Positions 35,241-43,907 of a DNA stretch of 64,000 bases are shown one piece after another. The notes below the pieces were generated by a model, which was given only the letters and a program-made list of their open reading frames with translations, made no database searches and had not been told where the DNA came from. A program made the position numbers and the translations under genes. Source of the DNA: Paenibacillus_G filicis (GTDB lineage: Bacteria; Bacillota; Bacilli; Paenibacillales; NBRC-103111); contig NZ_JBBPCC010000024.1 in NCBI RefSeq assembly GCF_038070315.1, positions 62,001 through 126,000 of the forward strand, given 5' to 3'. Numbering within the stretch: position 1 is the first letter of the stretch; the number at the start of each line of letters is the position of its first letter.

Positions 35241-37527
35241 GATTTACCCCTCCATGTTCATGTACGCCTGGGATGGACCATTCCGCCAATTGGAGCATCT
35301 CCGATGCGGCCAACAGCACGATACCGGTCCCATGGTCGTCGTTGATATAGGTCGGTATGTCTTCATAATAGGCAGCTTCCATCGAACAGCCAGAACCCAG
35401 ACACACCCCGTACACGTTGCCCTCGCTATCCAGGCAAGCGCTCAACAATCCTTCCCATCCTCGCCGGACACTCGCCAGCAACGCGGCATCCAGCCATCCG
35501 AGGCGAATCCCTCTGGCGATTGCGGCCACGAACATCGCCGTACACGAGGTTTCTTCATAGGAATCCCGTTCATCCAGTACCTGATGCCAGAGTCCGGAAT
35601 CGGCTTGATAGGCGGCGATGCCTGCGGCCAGATTCCTGAGCATCGCCAGCATCAGCTCCCGCTCCGGATGCTCCTCGGGGAGATACAGCAGAATCTCCGT
35701 CAGGGCCAGCATCACCCAGCCGTTCCCGCGTCCCCAGGGCACTCCGCTGTTAACGCCTTGAGAAGGAAAGTAAATATGCGCATACAGCCGCTTATCCGGC
35801 ATCCAGAGACGGCTGTGGAAGCCGCCTGCCTGACGGATAACTTCCGTGTAATAGCGTTCCTCGCCGGTAAACCTTCCCATCCTGATGAGAAACGGACAGC
35901 TCATGAAGAAATCGTCCGCCCACAGCGTCTCTATCCGGTAAAAGGTTCCGTCCTCCATACGCGGCACGACCTTCATCACCGTATCGGCCAACCGTCCGAT
36001 AACAGGGGGCAGCACAGGGTCTCGGGTACGCTCATAGCATTCGAGCAGCATCACACCTGCCGCTCCGCACGGGTCCAGCTCTTCCAAACGCTCGGCTCTG
36101 GGGAGCAAAGAAGGCACGCCGTATTCCTTCGCATCCCATAGAGCGTAGTCGTGATACTGCCCCAGCGCGGAGGTGCTATCCAGGGCGTACTGCCGCAGTT
36201 CCGCTTCGCCGATCGTTTCCGCTGCCTTCAGCAGGCCGTACAGACCGACCTGGATCGCATAGAACCACTGTCCGAAAAAAAATCCGTCCCGGTACGGCCT
36301 GACCAGGGTACCCGGAGCCGAGAGCCTCCAGTAGACAGAGCGCCCAGGCTCACCGGACGGATACGGCCGATCGAAGCGGATCTCCTTCTCCACGGCAAAA
36401 CACTGATCCAGCAAGAGCAGAGGGTCCGGGTCGGGTTCCCGGTCGCCGAAGGGCCCGATATGGAGCCAGTGCGCCCCATCCCCGCGCCCCGTGTCGAGCA
36501 TGGGCAATATCTCTGCCCGCCGGCCGGTGCATGTATCGATAACCTCCGCCCCAAGGCTCCAATCTGCAGCCGTGCGTACACATTTCACGAGCACCTGCCC
36601 TTCCGCCGTTCCAGGCGGAATCGGGATCGCCTGCACGCCTCCATCTATCGAACGGTATACCTCCCTTCCCCCGATCCAGACAACGACCGCGCCTGTCCAT
36701 CGAAGGCTCAGGAGCAGTCCGGCTTTCCCCGCATCATAGCAGGTCAAAGCATACGCACAGGCTGCTGCTTCTCCGTAAAGCTCGCACAGATCGGTCAAGC
36801 CGGATGGCGGCTGCGCCGATACGACCGGCTGCCAGACCGCTTCGCAAGCGCTCTCATCAACGCCATCGGCCTCCGGCAGATTCGCAAACTCCAACCGGTC
36901 CAGCAGAGAAGCCTCGCTTAACGATTGCGCCCCCGGATCGAACGGACCGATGTACGCAAAGCCTTCCTCCCCTTGCAGCTCCTTCTGGGGAAAGGTTGGA
37001 CGCGTGGCGAACAAGTAGTCCTTGGCCCACATCCCCGGATATCTCGGGAATGCGATCGTGAGCTTAAACCCCCAGCCCGCCAAGTCCTGGACGCTTGTCA
37101 GCAGTAGCTCGTTCCAGCCCTTTCTCATCCGCACGGGAATTCGGATAGAGTCGTCTGGACCGGCACCTTCCCGCGCTACTGGCCGTTCGATCTCTTCCGG
37201 ACAGCTCAGCAGCAGCTCGTGATTGAGCCACAGCTTCCGCACTCCGCCCGCCGTGAGCATGACGTCCTGGTCGCGGCTTGCATAGAAGCGCGCTGCCGCA
37301 TACGCAGCGGAGCCCTGCTTGGCATCCGGCCAGCAGGCGGCGAAGTCCCCCTCATACGGTCCGAATGAAGACTTCTGGCGGATCGGCTGCTGCAGATAAG
37401 GCCTCAGCCGCACAGGTTCCCGGGGGCGGGTGTCCAGCATCCGACCAGCGACGATCCGGATGACCTGAGCCGGATCGGTCACCCCCGCCTCCGACAAAGA
37501 TTTGCCCTTCTCCAACTTTTCGTTCAT
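35227..37527 (-). CDS. unsaturated uronyl hydrolase, glycoside hydrolase family 105, with N-terminal beta-rich extension
   Basis: 766 residues without signal peptide. The C-terminal ~370 residues form the GH88/GH105 (alpha/alpha)6 barrel. GTFYRIETLWADDFFMSCPF carries the Asp equivalent to the proton donor of YteR, WGRGNGW follows, and SYEETSCTAMFVAAIARG lies near the end. GH105 enzymes hydrate and release the 4,5-unsaturated uronic acid that a polysaccharide lyase leaves at the chain end, often next to rhamnose. The first ~390 residues are two beta-rich accessory parts (PA14- or galactose-binding-like), longer than the usual ~370-residue family member. AGGAG lies six bases before the ATG. Stop and next start overlap, indicating coupling with the lyase gene. 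Confidence 0.87.
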   Translation of the reverse strand: MNEKLEKGKSLSEAGVTDPAQVIRIVAGRMLDTRPREPVRLRPYLQQPIRQKSSFGPYEGDFAACWPDAKQGSAAYAAARFYASRDQDVMLTAGGVRKLWLNHELLLSCPEEIERPVAREGAGPDDSIRIPVRMRKGWNELLLTSVQDLAGWGFKLTIAFPRYPGMWAKDYLFATRPTFPQKELQGEEGFAYIGPFDPGAQSLSEASLLDRLEFANLPEADGVDESACEAVWQPVVSAQPPSGLTDLCELYGEAAACAYALTCYDAGKAGLLLSLRWTGAVVVWIGGREVYRSIDGGVQAIPIPPGTAEGQVLVKCVRTAADWSLGAEVIDTCTGRRAEILPMLDTGRGDGAHWLHIGPFGDREPDPDPLLLLDQCFAVEKEIRFDRPYPSGEPGRSVYWRLSAPGTLVRPYRDGFFFGQWFYAIQVGLYGLLKAAETIGEAELRQYALDSTSALGQYHDYALWDAKEYGVPSLLPRAERLEELDPCGAAGVMLLECYERTRDPVLPPVIGRLADTVMKVVPRMEDGTFYRIETLWADDFFMSCPFLIRMGRFTGEERYYTEVIRQAGGFHSRLWMPDKRLYAHIYFPSQGVNSGVPWGRGNGWVMLALTEILLYLPEEHPERELMLAMLRNLAAGIAAYQADSGLWHQVLDERDSYEETSCTAMFVAAIARGIRLGWLDAALLASVRRGWEGLLSACLDSEGNVYGVCLGSGCSMEAAYYEDIPTYINDDHGTGIVLLAASEMLQLAEWSIPGVHEHGGVNHETV

Positions 37528-37551
37528 GACTGGCTCCTTTCGCTGGCCTGC

Positions 37552-38427
37552 TTAGCCTTTTAATGCGCCGATCATCATGCCCTTGACGAAATATTTCTGC
37601 AGGAACGGATACAACGCCAGCACCGGCAGAGTAGCCACCACGATCACGGCATATTTCAGCGTCTCCGCCACCAAGCCCTTATCGAAGGAGTCCGTGCCGA
37701 CGAGCATCGCATTCGTATCGTTCTGCACGAGAATCTCGCGCAGGACGAGCTGCAGCGGGTACAGATCCCGGTCCCGGATGAACAGCATCGCGTTGAACCA
37801 CGCATTCCAGTGTCCGACGCCATAATATAGAATCATTACCGCGACGACAGGCATCGACAAGGGCAGGAAGATGCGGAACAGTATCGTCAGATGAGAAGCT
37901 CCGTCCAGCTTGGCGGATTCCTCGATCTCATCGGGAATGCCGAGGAAGGACGTGCGCATGAGAATCAGGTTGAACGTGTTGACAGCGGTGGGAATAATAA
38001 GCGCCCAGTACGAATTATCCAGACCCAGACCCCTTACGGTTAAGTAATAAGGCACCAGTCCGCCGCTGAAGAACATCGTGAAGACGAACAGGAACATGAT
38101 CGGGTCTCGCCAGAGCATGCCCTTACGCGAGAGAAAGTAGGCTCCGAGCGAAGTCATCAGCAGATTGAGGGCTACGCCGGACACGACAACGATGATCGTA
38201 TTCACATAGCCGTGAAGAATCATGGTATTGGACAATACGAGCCGGTAGGCATCCAAAGAAAACCCTAGGGACGTGATCAGCAGGCCCCGATGAGCCAGAA
38301 ACTCGGCCGGATTGCTGAACGATGCCAATACCACATAGAGAATCGGATAGACGGTCACTAGCGACAGCAGCGATAAGACGATGGCGTTCAAGAGGCGAAA
38401 TGCTCTTCTTCCTGCGCTTTCCTTCAA
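37552..38427 (-). CDS. sugar ABC transporter permease, YtcP/LplC type
   Basis: 291-residue CUT1-type inner-membrane permease with the EAA loop EIEESAKLDGASHLTILFRIFLPLSMP and the conserved end ALYPFLQKYFVKGMMIGALKG. Translation probably begins at TTG 38427 (TTG-AAG-GAA), eight bases after AGGAGG. The earlier TTG at 38433 is almost on top of that site. It is the partner of the LplB-type permease directly upstream (13 bases between stop and start) and imports the oligosaccharide made by the secreted lyase-like protein. No ATPase gene is present. Confidence 0.88.
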   Translation of the reverse strand: MKESAGRRAFRLLNAIVLSLLSLVTVYPILYVVLASFSNPAEFLAHRGLLITSLGFSLDAYRLVLSNTMILHGYVNTIIVVVSGVALNLLMTSLGAYFLSRKGMLWRDPIMFLFVFTMFFSGGLVPYYLTVRGLGLDNSYWALIIPTAVNTFNLILMRTSFLGIPDEIEESAKLDGASHLTILFRIFLPLSMPVVAVMILYYGVGHWNAWFNAMLFIRDRDLYPLQLVLREILVQNDTNAMLVGTDSFDKGLVAETLKYAVIVVATLPVLALYPFLQKYFVKGMMIGALKG

Positions 38428-38439
38428 GCTCAAGCCCTC

Positions 38440-39408
38440 CTACCACAAGCCGGAATTGTTTATTTTTTTGCTGACCCAGTTGGCACCCACCAGCAGCAGG
38501 AAATTAATCGTTGAATTGAACAGTCCTACCGCCGAGCTAAAGCTCCAGTTAAATTCCTGCAAGCCCTTCCGGTATACAAAGGTAGAGATGACATCGGAAG
38601 TCTCGTAAATCGCCGGGTTGTACAGCAATATAATTTTCTCGTAGCCTACGCTGAGGATGCCCCCGACCTTCAGGATCAGCAGGATGATGATCGTCGCCGC
38701 GATGCCCGGCAGGGTTACATGCAGCGTCTGCTTCCACCGGTTGGCGCCGTCAATCGTCGCCGCCTCGTACAGCTGCGGATCGATCGATCCCATCGCCGCC
38801 AGATAAATAATCGATCCCCAGCCCACCTCCTGCCAGATCTCGGAGATCACATAGAGCGGGACGAAATTCGACGGATAGTTCAGCAGCGTAGCCTTCTCCC
38901 CGCCGAGCATGCCAATCACTGAATTGACAATTCCGTTGTCCATCGTAAAGTCGATGATCAGACCGCAAACCACGACTAGCGATACGAAATGCGGCATATA
39001 CGTTAAGGTTTGCACGAATCTGGAGAACAGACGGCTCTTGACCTCATGGATCAACAACGCGAGAAGTATCGGGGCGGGGAACCCGAATACAAGCGAAGTC
39101 AAGCTGATCACGAGTGTATTCTTCAAAATCCTCCAGAAATAATAGCTGTCGAAAAACGCTTGAAAATGCTTGAAGCCCACCCAAGGACTGCCCAGGATTC
39201 CCTTCGTAGGCACATAATCCTTGAAGGCAATGATCGCGCCGTAGATGGGCACATAATGGAACACCAAGTAATAGATGAGTACGGGTGAAACGATGAGATA
39301 CAGCGGGTAATGTCTCAGCCAGTCCTTGCGGAGCTTCTGCCCCAGACTTTCCCTCTCGCTGCCTGCCGGTCTTTCCAGCTCTTGCCATCGTGATGAAGAT
39401 ACATTCAT
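38440..39408 (-). CDS. sugar ABC transporter permease, LplB/YteP type
   Basis: 322-residue permease: hydrophilic N-terminus, six helices, with LYLIVSPVLIYYLVFHYVPIYGAIIAFKDY and the EAA loop YEAATIDGANRWKQTLHVTLPGI. The start is uncertain. The frame opens at GTG 39420, but the ATG at 39408 lies 11 bases after GGGAG, and the GTG directly abuts that site. It is preceded by a hairpin after the binding-protein gene, exactly as in the mannoside locus. The two transporters are clearly paralogous, with different cargo. Confidence 0.85.
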   Translation of the reverse strand: MNVSSSRWQELERPAGSERESLGQKLRKDWLRHYPLYLIVSPVLIYYLVFHYVPIYGAIIAFKDYVPTKGILGSPWVGFKHFQAFFDSYYFWRILKNTLVISLTSLVFGFPAPILLALLIHEVKSRLFSRFVQTLTYMPHFVSLVVVCGLIIDFTMDNGIVNSVIGMLGGEKATLLNYPSNFVPLYVISEIWQEVGWGSIIYLAAMGSIDPQLYEAATIDGANRWKQTLHVTLPGIAATIIILLILKVGGILSVGYEKIILLYNPAIYETSDVISTFVYRKGLQEFNWSFSSAVGLFNSTINFLLLVGANWVSKKINNSGLW

Positions 39409-39450
39409 GTCGTCAACCACTCCCTGCTTCCTGCTCGTCGTTACGTTAGG

Positions 39451-39486
39451 ATGCCGGGGGAGCCGTTAGGCTCCAACCACCGGCAT
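39451..39486 (-). promoter_or_regulatory. intra-operon hairpin between binding-protein and permease genes (second locus)
   Basis: Perfect outer stem 39451-39457 with 39480-39486 and inner stem 39459-39464 with 39469-39474, starting eight bases after the binding-protein stop. The position and nested shape match the hairpin in the mannoside operon, although the sequence differs. It is probably a transcript-stabilising or partial-termination element that sets the protein ratio. Confidence 0.65.
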
Positions 39487-39493
39487 GGTCCTT

Positions 39494-41125
39494 TTAACGC
39501 TTGCTATAGCGCTCGAAGGCTGCCTGCTGCATCTCCACGGCCTTCTCGATACCGAGCTTTTTCATCTGTTGCACGTACTTGTCGAAGTTGTCCAGCGGCT
39601 CCGTGCCCATGATAAACTTCAACAGCATCTCATTCTCGTAGGTCGTTACTTCATTCATGATCTTGGCCATCGCTTCTCTCTGATCGGGCGCGACAAATAT
39701 GGGCGGCAGGAAATGCTTGGCCGCATCGGTGTCTGCCCATGTGCGAACCGCTTCAGTCGGCACGGGATTCATCGTCTGATTCACATCCCCACGCTGAACG
39801 AAGGGCCCCATGTCATGGGATAAGGTGTACTTGGCCATGGCCTGACTTTGCGGAAGCTTATTCGGATTGTTGATGATCAGGTCCGTGAATCTCGGCTTGC
39901 CGTTCTCCATCGTATAGCTGGCTCCTTCAATTCCGAAATTCGCCAGTCTCTGCCCTTCCTCACCGTATAAGTAATCCAGAAATCTGACAGCCGCCTCCTT
40001 GTGCTTGCTGCTCGCCGAGACCGCTGAACCGAAGCCGACGAACGGAAGCGAATACTGTCCGAACTGCGGCTTATCCCCCTTCTTCAGCACGGGATACGGC
40101 ACACCCATCACCTGGAATTTAGGATCCTTGTCCTTCATCGTCGTCATCCATTTGGTTACGCCGCTTCCGGCGCTGGCGACGGTCGCCCCCGATTTGCCGT
40201 CCAAAATATTGGCATCCACGGTCTTGGTGTCCAGTGTCGCGAAATTATTGTCCAGCAGCTTCTCCTTGAACCACCGGTTCATCGTCACCACGAAATCTTT
40301 GTAGGCTGGCTCGATCTGCCCGTATTTGACCTTGCCGTCATCGACGTAGAAGCCCTTCGTTATGCCGTAAGCGCCGACGAAGGTTCCCCAGGATAGAACA
40401 CTATTCTGAAAGTTCCAGTACGGACTGAACGGCGTGACCGCACCTTTCTTTTCTTTAAACGCTTTCAAAACGGTGTACCATTCATCCATCGTTGTCGGTG
40501 CCGCCAGACCCAGATCATCCAGCCAATCCTTCCGCATGATGGGACCGGCAGACACCAGCAGCGCCTGATCGCCGCGGATAAACGGGAAGGAATAGTAGCT
40601 CCCCTCATCGGTTTTGACCATCTTCTCGATATCGGGATGCTGCTTCAAATACCCGGACCAGTTAGGCGCATACTGATCCTGCAGACTATTCAGCTTGGTG
40701 ATGATTTTATCTGAGATGGCCTTCTCCGGTCCGCCGGGATACTTCGTCCAATCGTATTCGATAATATCCGGAAGATCGCCGGAGGCAATCATCAGATTCA
40801 GCTGTTCATCCTCCTTGCCTGCGGCCGGATGGATGTATTCGATTTCGATGCCGGTGCGTTTCTTCAGCTCCTTGGCAAATTCGGTCTCGCCCAGATTTTT
40901 GGCGATCGCCGATGTATTAGCCGGCAGGTGAGTCCAGTATTTCAATTTGACGCCGCCTGGGATCGGATAGCCTGTTCCCTGCTCCGCAGCGGCCGGACCC
41001 GTCTGACCTCCTGGTCCTGGTGCGCCCGGCTCCCCCTTCGCGCCTCCTTGCGAACATCCAGCCGATACTCCTGCGAGCATTACTACGGCTGTTAATGATG
41101 AAATCCACGCTGTGCATTTGTTCAT
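39494..41125 (-). CDS. extracellular sugar-binding lipoprotein of ABC transporter, LplA type
   Basis: 543-residue solute-binding protein. The signal peptide ends with a lipobox (VSAGC-S), so it is membrane-anchored outside the cell. The sequence NLMIASGDLPDIIEYDWTKYPGGPEKAISDK and the C-terminal pattern FIMGTEPLDNFDKYVQQMKKLGIEKAVEMQQAAFERY match the LplA/YtcQ group. The ligand is probably an unsaturated rhamnose/uronic-acid oligosaccharide, judged from the GH105 and GH78 genes downstream. GAGGGG precedes the ATG. It is the first gene after the regulator, and shares about the same architecture as the binding protein of the mannoside locus. Confidence 0.9.
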   Translation of the reverse strand: MNKCTAWISSLTAVVMLAGVSAGCSQGGAKGEPGAPGPGGQTGPAAAEQGTGYPIPGGVKLKYWTHLPANTSAIAKNLGETEFAKELKKRTGIEIEYIHPAAGKEDEQLNLMIASGDLPDIIEYDWTKYPGGPEKAISDKIITKLNSLQDQYAPNWSGYLKQHPDIEKMVKTDEGSYYSFPFIRGDQALLVSAGPIMRKDWLDDLGLAAPTTMDEWYTVLKAFKEKKGAVTPFSPYWNFQNSVLSWGTFVGAYGITKGFYVDDGKVKYGQIEPAYKDFVVTMNRWFKEKLLDNNFATLDTKTVDANILDGKSGATVASAGSGVTKWMTTMKDKDPKFQVMGVPYPVLKKGDKPQFGQYSLPFVGFGSAVSASSKHKEAAVRFLDYLYGEEGQRLANFGIEGASYTMENGKPRFTDLIINNPNKLPQSQAMAKYTLSHDMGPFVQRGDVNQTMNPVPTEAVRTWADTDAAKHFLPPIFVAPDQREAMAKIMNEVTTYENEMLLKFIMGTEPLDNFDKYVQQMKKLGIEKAVEMQQAAFERYSKR

Positions 41126-41234
41126 GCTGCCCCTCCTCTGATTGTATGTTCCTGATTACGGTAATTGCGGTTGCCGCTGTTGGGGTCAACCTTGTGCCAA
41201 GTATAGAAGCAAACCCGTCTGAGCTAAAGAGTCA

Positions 41235-41264
41235 GATTACAAGATCAGGGGTCAAAATGTAAAA
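41235..41264 (-). promoter_or_regulatory. candidate promoter of the rhamnose/uronate transporter operon
   Basis: TTTACA (41259-41264), an 18-base spacer and TAATCT (41235-41240) on the minus strand, about 110 bases before the binding-protein start. The 250-base gap holds no other gene. GGGGTCAA occurs twice in it (41182-41189 and 41248-41255) and could be a regulator site. Confidence 0.35.
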
Positions 41265-41375
41265 TCTTCCTCTGATCCGCCGGTTAGGCTTATCCATTCT
41301 TCCAGGACATTTCCGGCTATAGAGGGACAAAAACGAAGAAGGAGCCATGGTATCGATATCCATGCCCCCTAACGC

Positions 41376-43664
41376 TTATTCCAGTAAATCCGCGTATTTC
41401 CCCGGCGTGACCCCCTCATACTTGGCAAATGCCCGCCGGAAGGTGCGGACATTCGAATACCCTACCGACAGCGAGATTTGCTCCATCGTCGCCGTCTGTT
41501 CCTTCATCATGACCTTCGCCTGCTCGATTCTGATTTTCCCGATATAATCGAGCAGCGAGCCCCCGCTCCGTTCCTTGAACAGCTTGGAGACGTAAGCGGG
41601 ATGCAGTCCGATTTGTTCCGCGATGGAAGCGATACTTAGATTGAGATCCCGATACTGGCTGTGGACCGTCTCCATGATACTCTGCAGAATTTCCATTGTC
41701 CGTCTGCTGCCCTGCTCCTGCGCAATATAGCTGCAGAAGCTCTGCAGAATATCCTTGAGCTGCTGCTTCATTTCACTGACCGTATGGCAATTCAGCAGCT
41801 GCTCGATTGGATTGAGCTCTTCCAGGAACGAGCTGTCATAATGACTGCCTGCCTCATGAATCGTCTTCAGCATCGTACTGACCAAGTCAACGAATAAGCA
41901 TTTGGCAATCTTCAGCGGCAGCTTACGCTGCTCCAGGTTATCCTTGAACACAGCATCCACGATGGCCTCTGCGCTGGCATAGTCCCCCGTTTTGATGCAA
42001 TTCATCAGTGCCTGCTCCTTCTCTAGCGGATAATAATACTCCTCCTTGGCACGCGGGATGTCCATATCATCATAGTGCATAATATCCTTCACGCCATAGA
42101 TGCTCTGATATTCCATCGCCTCCAGCGCCTCCTCATAGGCCCGGGAAATACCGACAACCGTATAATGCGGACTGCTGACGGAGATGGATACAGCGACGTG
42201 GTAGTAATTGCCCATGAAGCCGGCCACCCCGGCGGCGATTCCGGCCAGCTGCTCCTTCCACGCCTCCGTGTCTTGGCCTGTCAGATTGATCAGGCAGACG
42301 AGCAGGTCATCGATTTCCGTCATGAAGCCTTGATGCATCCGGCCTGCCCACTCCTCTGTCACGTTCATCATCGCAAAACGGATCAGCGGATATGACAGGT
42401 CCTGATCCTCCTCCACGTTCAAAATCATGACGGCAAACGCATCGGATGCAAACCTCACCCCGTATGCTTCCAGCGATGGCTCTAGTGGCACGGCACTACT
42501 CCTGCCTTTAAGCAGCTTCTCCAGAAAGTAGCCGCGCATAAAGCTTTTCTGCCGCCATAGCCTGCTGCTCATATCGGTATTCTCCATCAGCGTAGAGCTG
42601 ATGGCCTGACGCATGAACTCGTATTCGTTGCCCGGCACCTTATCCGGGTCGGCAGTGTGTTTCCGCCCTTGGAGCAGCTCCATCATCCCGCGAACGGGTG
42701 AATAATTTCTACGGACAAAGGCGTAGGATAGGCCGCCACCGACAATCAGACACGCGAGCAGGCCGATGGCAGTCGATTTCTTGATCGATTCCGACTTATC
42801 CCAGAATACATGGCGCGGCATCAGGATCATATACTTCCATCCGGTCGCTCCGGAGCTTATGTACGAGACGACCGTCTCCTGGCCCTTCCAGCGGGCCTTG
42901 ACCATCCCGCTCTGCTCCGTAAGCTCGCTGTAGCTCACCGGGACCGGCTCGGCCATTGGCTCTGAAGAGGCTACGACCCGATTGTTCTGATCCAGAATGA
43001 CCGCAGCACCGCTATGAATATAATCCGCCCCATCCTTCACCCAGAACCTATCTGGGTCCAGGAATATAACAACGCTGCCCAGGCTGACCCCAGTCCTTCC
43101 GATGGGAATCGACCGGATATAGGCCAGCTCGTTCATCCGGCTCTCCCCTTCCCCCAGGGACACATATTCGCCGCTGTAGTAATGATTAAGCTTCTCCATC
43201 CATGCCGTATAGGAAGACCGCTCCCCAGGGTACAAATTATTGAATATCACTTCGCTCGTATTGCTGCTGTCCGGCGTAATGATCGTGTCGATAGCACGAA
43301 AATACACCAGGAAATGAGCCGAACGGCTAGAGGCCTGGAATACCTTCAAGTTCTCAAAGGCCTTGTAGATCGAAAAATATTGTTCAGTCCTCAATGGCTC
43401 GCCAATCGATAGCAGCTCCTGCACCTGCGGATTGTAACCGATTTCAACACTGAGCCGGTTAATATCCTGAAGCTGATTATCCATATCCGTCTGGACTTTG
43501 GATAGGATAAGGCTGTTGGAGCGGTTAATCTCATCCACAATCGTCTGATTCATCTGGGTGTACATGACAATGCTCAGTAATACCGGAACAAGCAATATCG
43601 CGATATAGGATAACAGCCAGGTCACAATGATGCTGCGCCGCTTGAATGCCACTTTTCGAAACAA
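41376..43664 (-). CDS. membrane-anchored AraC-family transcriptional regulator with extracytoplasmic sensor
   Basis: 762 residues. The first membrane helix is near residues 12-34, the extracellular sensor about 35-285, and the second helix about 290-310 (STAIGLLACLIVGGGLSYAFVRR). A cytoplasmic part ends in the AraC double helix-turn-helix (LSIASIAEQIGLHPAYVSKLFKERSG and MEQISLSVGYSNVRTFRRAFAKYEGVTPGKYA). It should activate the adjacent transporter and glycosidase genes when the polysaccharide fragment is present. Translation starts at TTG (43664), after AGGGGGAAGG. It is the first gene of the second sugar locus, with the same order as in the mannoside locus. Confidence 0.9.
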   Translation of the reverse strand: MFRKVAFKRRSIIVTWLLSYIAILLVPVLLSIVMYTQMNQTIVDEINRSNSLILSKVQTDMDNQLQDINRLSVEIGYNPQVQELLSIGEPLRTEQYFSIYKAFENLKVFQASSRSAHFLVYFRAIDTIITPDSSNTSEVIFNNLYPGERSSYTAWMEKLNHYYSGEYVSLGEGESRMNELAYIRSIPIGRTGVSLGSVVIFLDPDRFWVKDGADYIHSGAAVILDQNNRVVASSEPMAEPVPVSYSELTEQSGMVKARWKGQETVVSYISSGATGWKYMILMPRHVFWDKSESIKKSTAIGLLACLIVGGGLSYAFVRRNYSPVRGMMELLQGRKHTADPDKVPGNEYEFMRQAISSTLMENTDMSSRLWRQKSFMRGYFLEKLLKGRSSAVPLEPSLEAYGVRFASDAFAVMILNVEEDQDLSYPLIRFAMMNVTEEWAGRMHQGFMTEIDDLLVCLINLTGQDTEAWKEQLAGIAAGVAGFMGNYYHVAVSISVSSPHYTVVGISRAYEEALEAMEYQSIYGVKDIMHYDDMDIPRAKEEYYYPLEKEQALMNCIKTGDYASAEAIVDAVFKDNLEQRKLPLKIAKCLFVDLVSTMLKTIHEAGSHYDSSFLEELNPIEQLLNCHTVSEMKQQLKDILQSFCSYIAQEQGSRRTMEILQSIMETVHSQYRDLNLSIASIAEQIGLHPAYVSKLFKERSGGSLLDYIGKIRIEQAKVMMKEQTATMEQISLSVGYSNVRTFRRAFAKYEGVTPGKYADLLE

Positions 43665-43850
43665 TTGCCTTCCCCCTCTTTTTGTTCAAGACCTCTGTCG
43701 GAATTTATTATACCACTGCCCGTTTTTGAAGGGATACAGGCTTGTCTATGATATACACCCGATCATCACCTGACCGGATTCCCATTATATAAGAACTCAG
43801 AGGCATAACGCCATGAACAAAATTGAGATTTGCGAAAAAAAAACATACCA

Positions 43851-43892
43851 AAAAAGCTCAAGCCACCCCATACATCAGGGCTCTTGAGCTTT
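43851..43892 (-). terminator. terminator of the MFS transporter gene
   Basis: Perfect 10-base arms (43853-43862 and 43883-43892) with a 20-base loop and T residues on the minus strand, 16 bases past the MFS stop codon. Confidence 0.75.
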
Positions 43893-43907
43893 CACATATC
43901 ATAAGTC

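Noticed and set aside
41340..41372. Terminator behind the AraC gene of the second locus
   Set aside because: The stem around CATGGTATCGATATCCATG is short and the T run is distant; too weak to list as a feature.
29439..43664. Ulvan-specific degradation locus
   Set aside because: GH105, GH78 and a BNR-type protein would fit, but no sulfatase is present, so only a rhamnose/uronic acid polymer in general is proposed.
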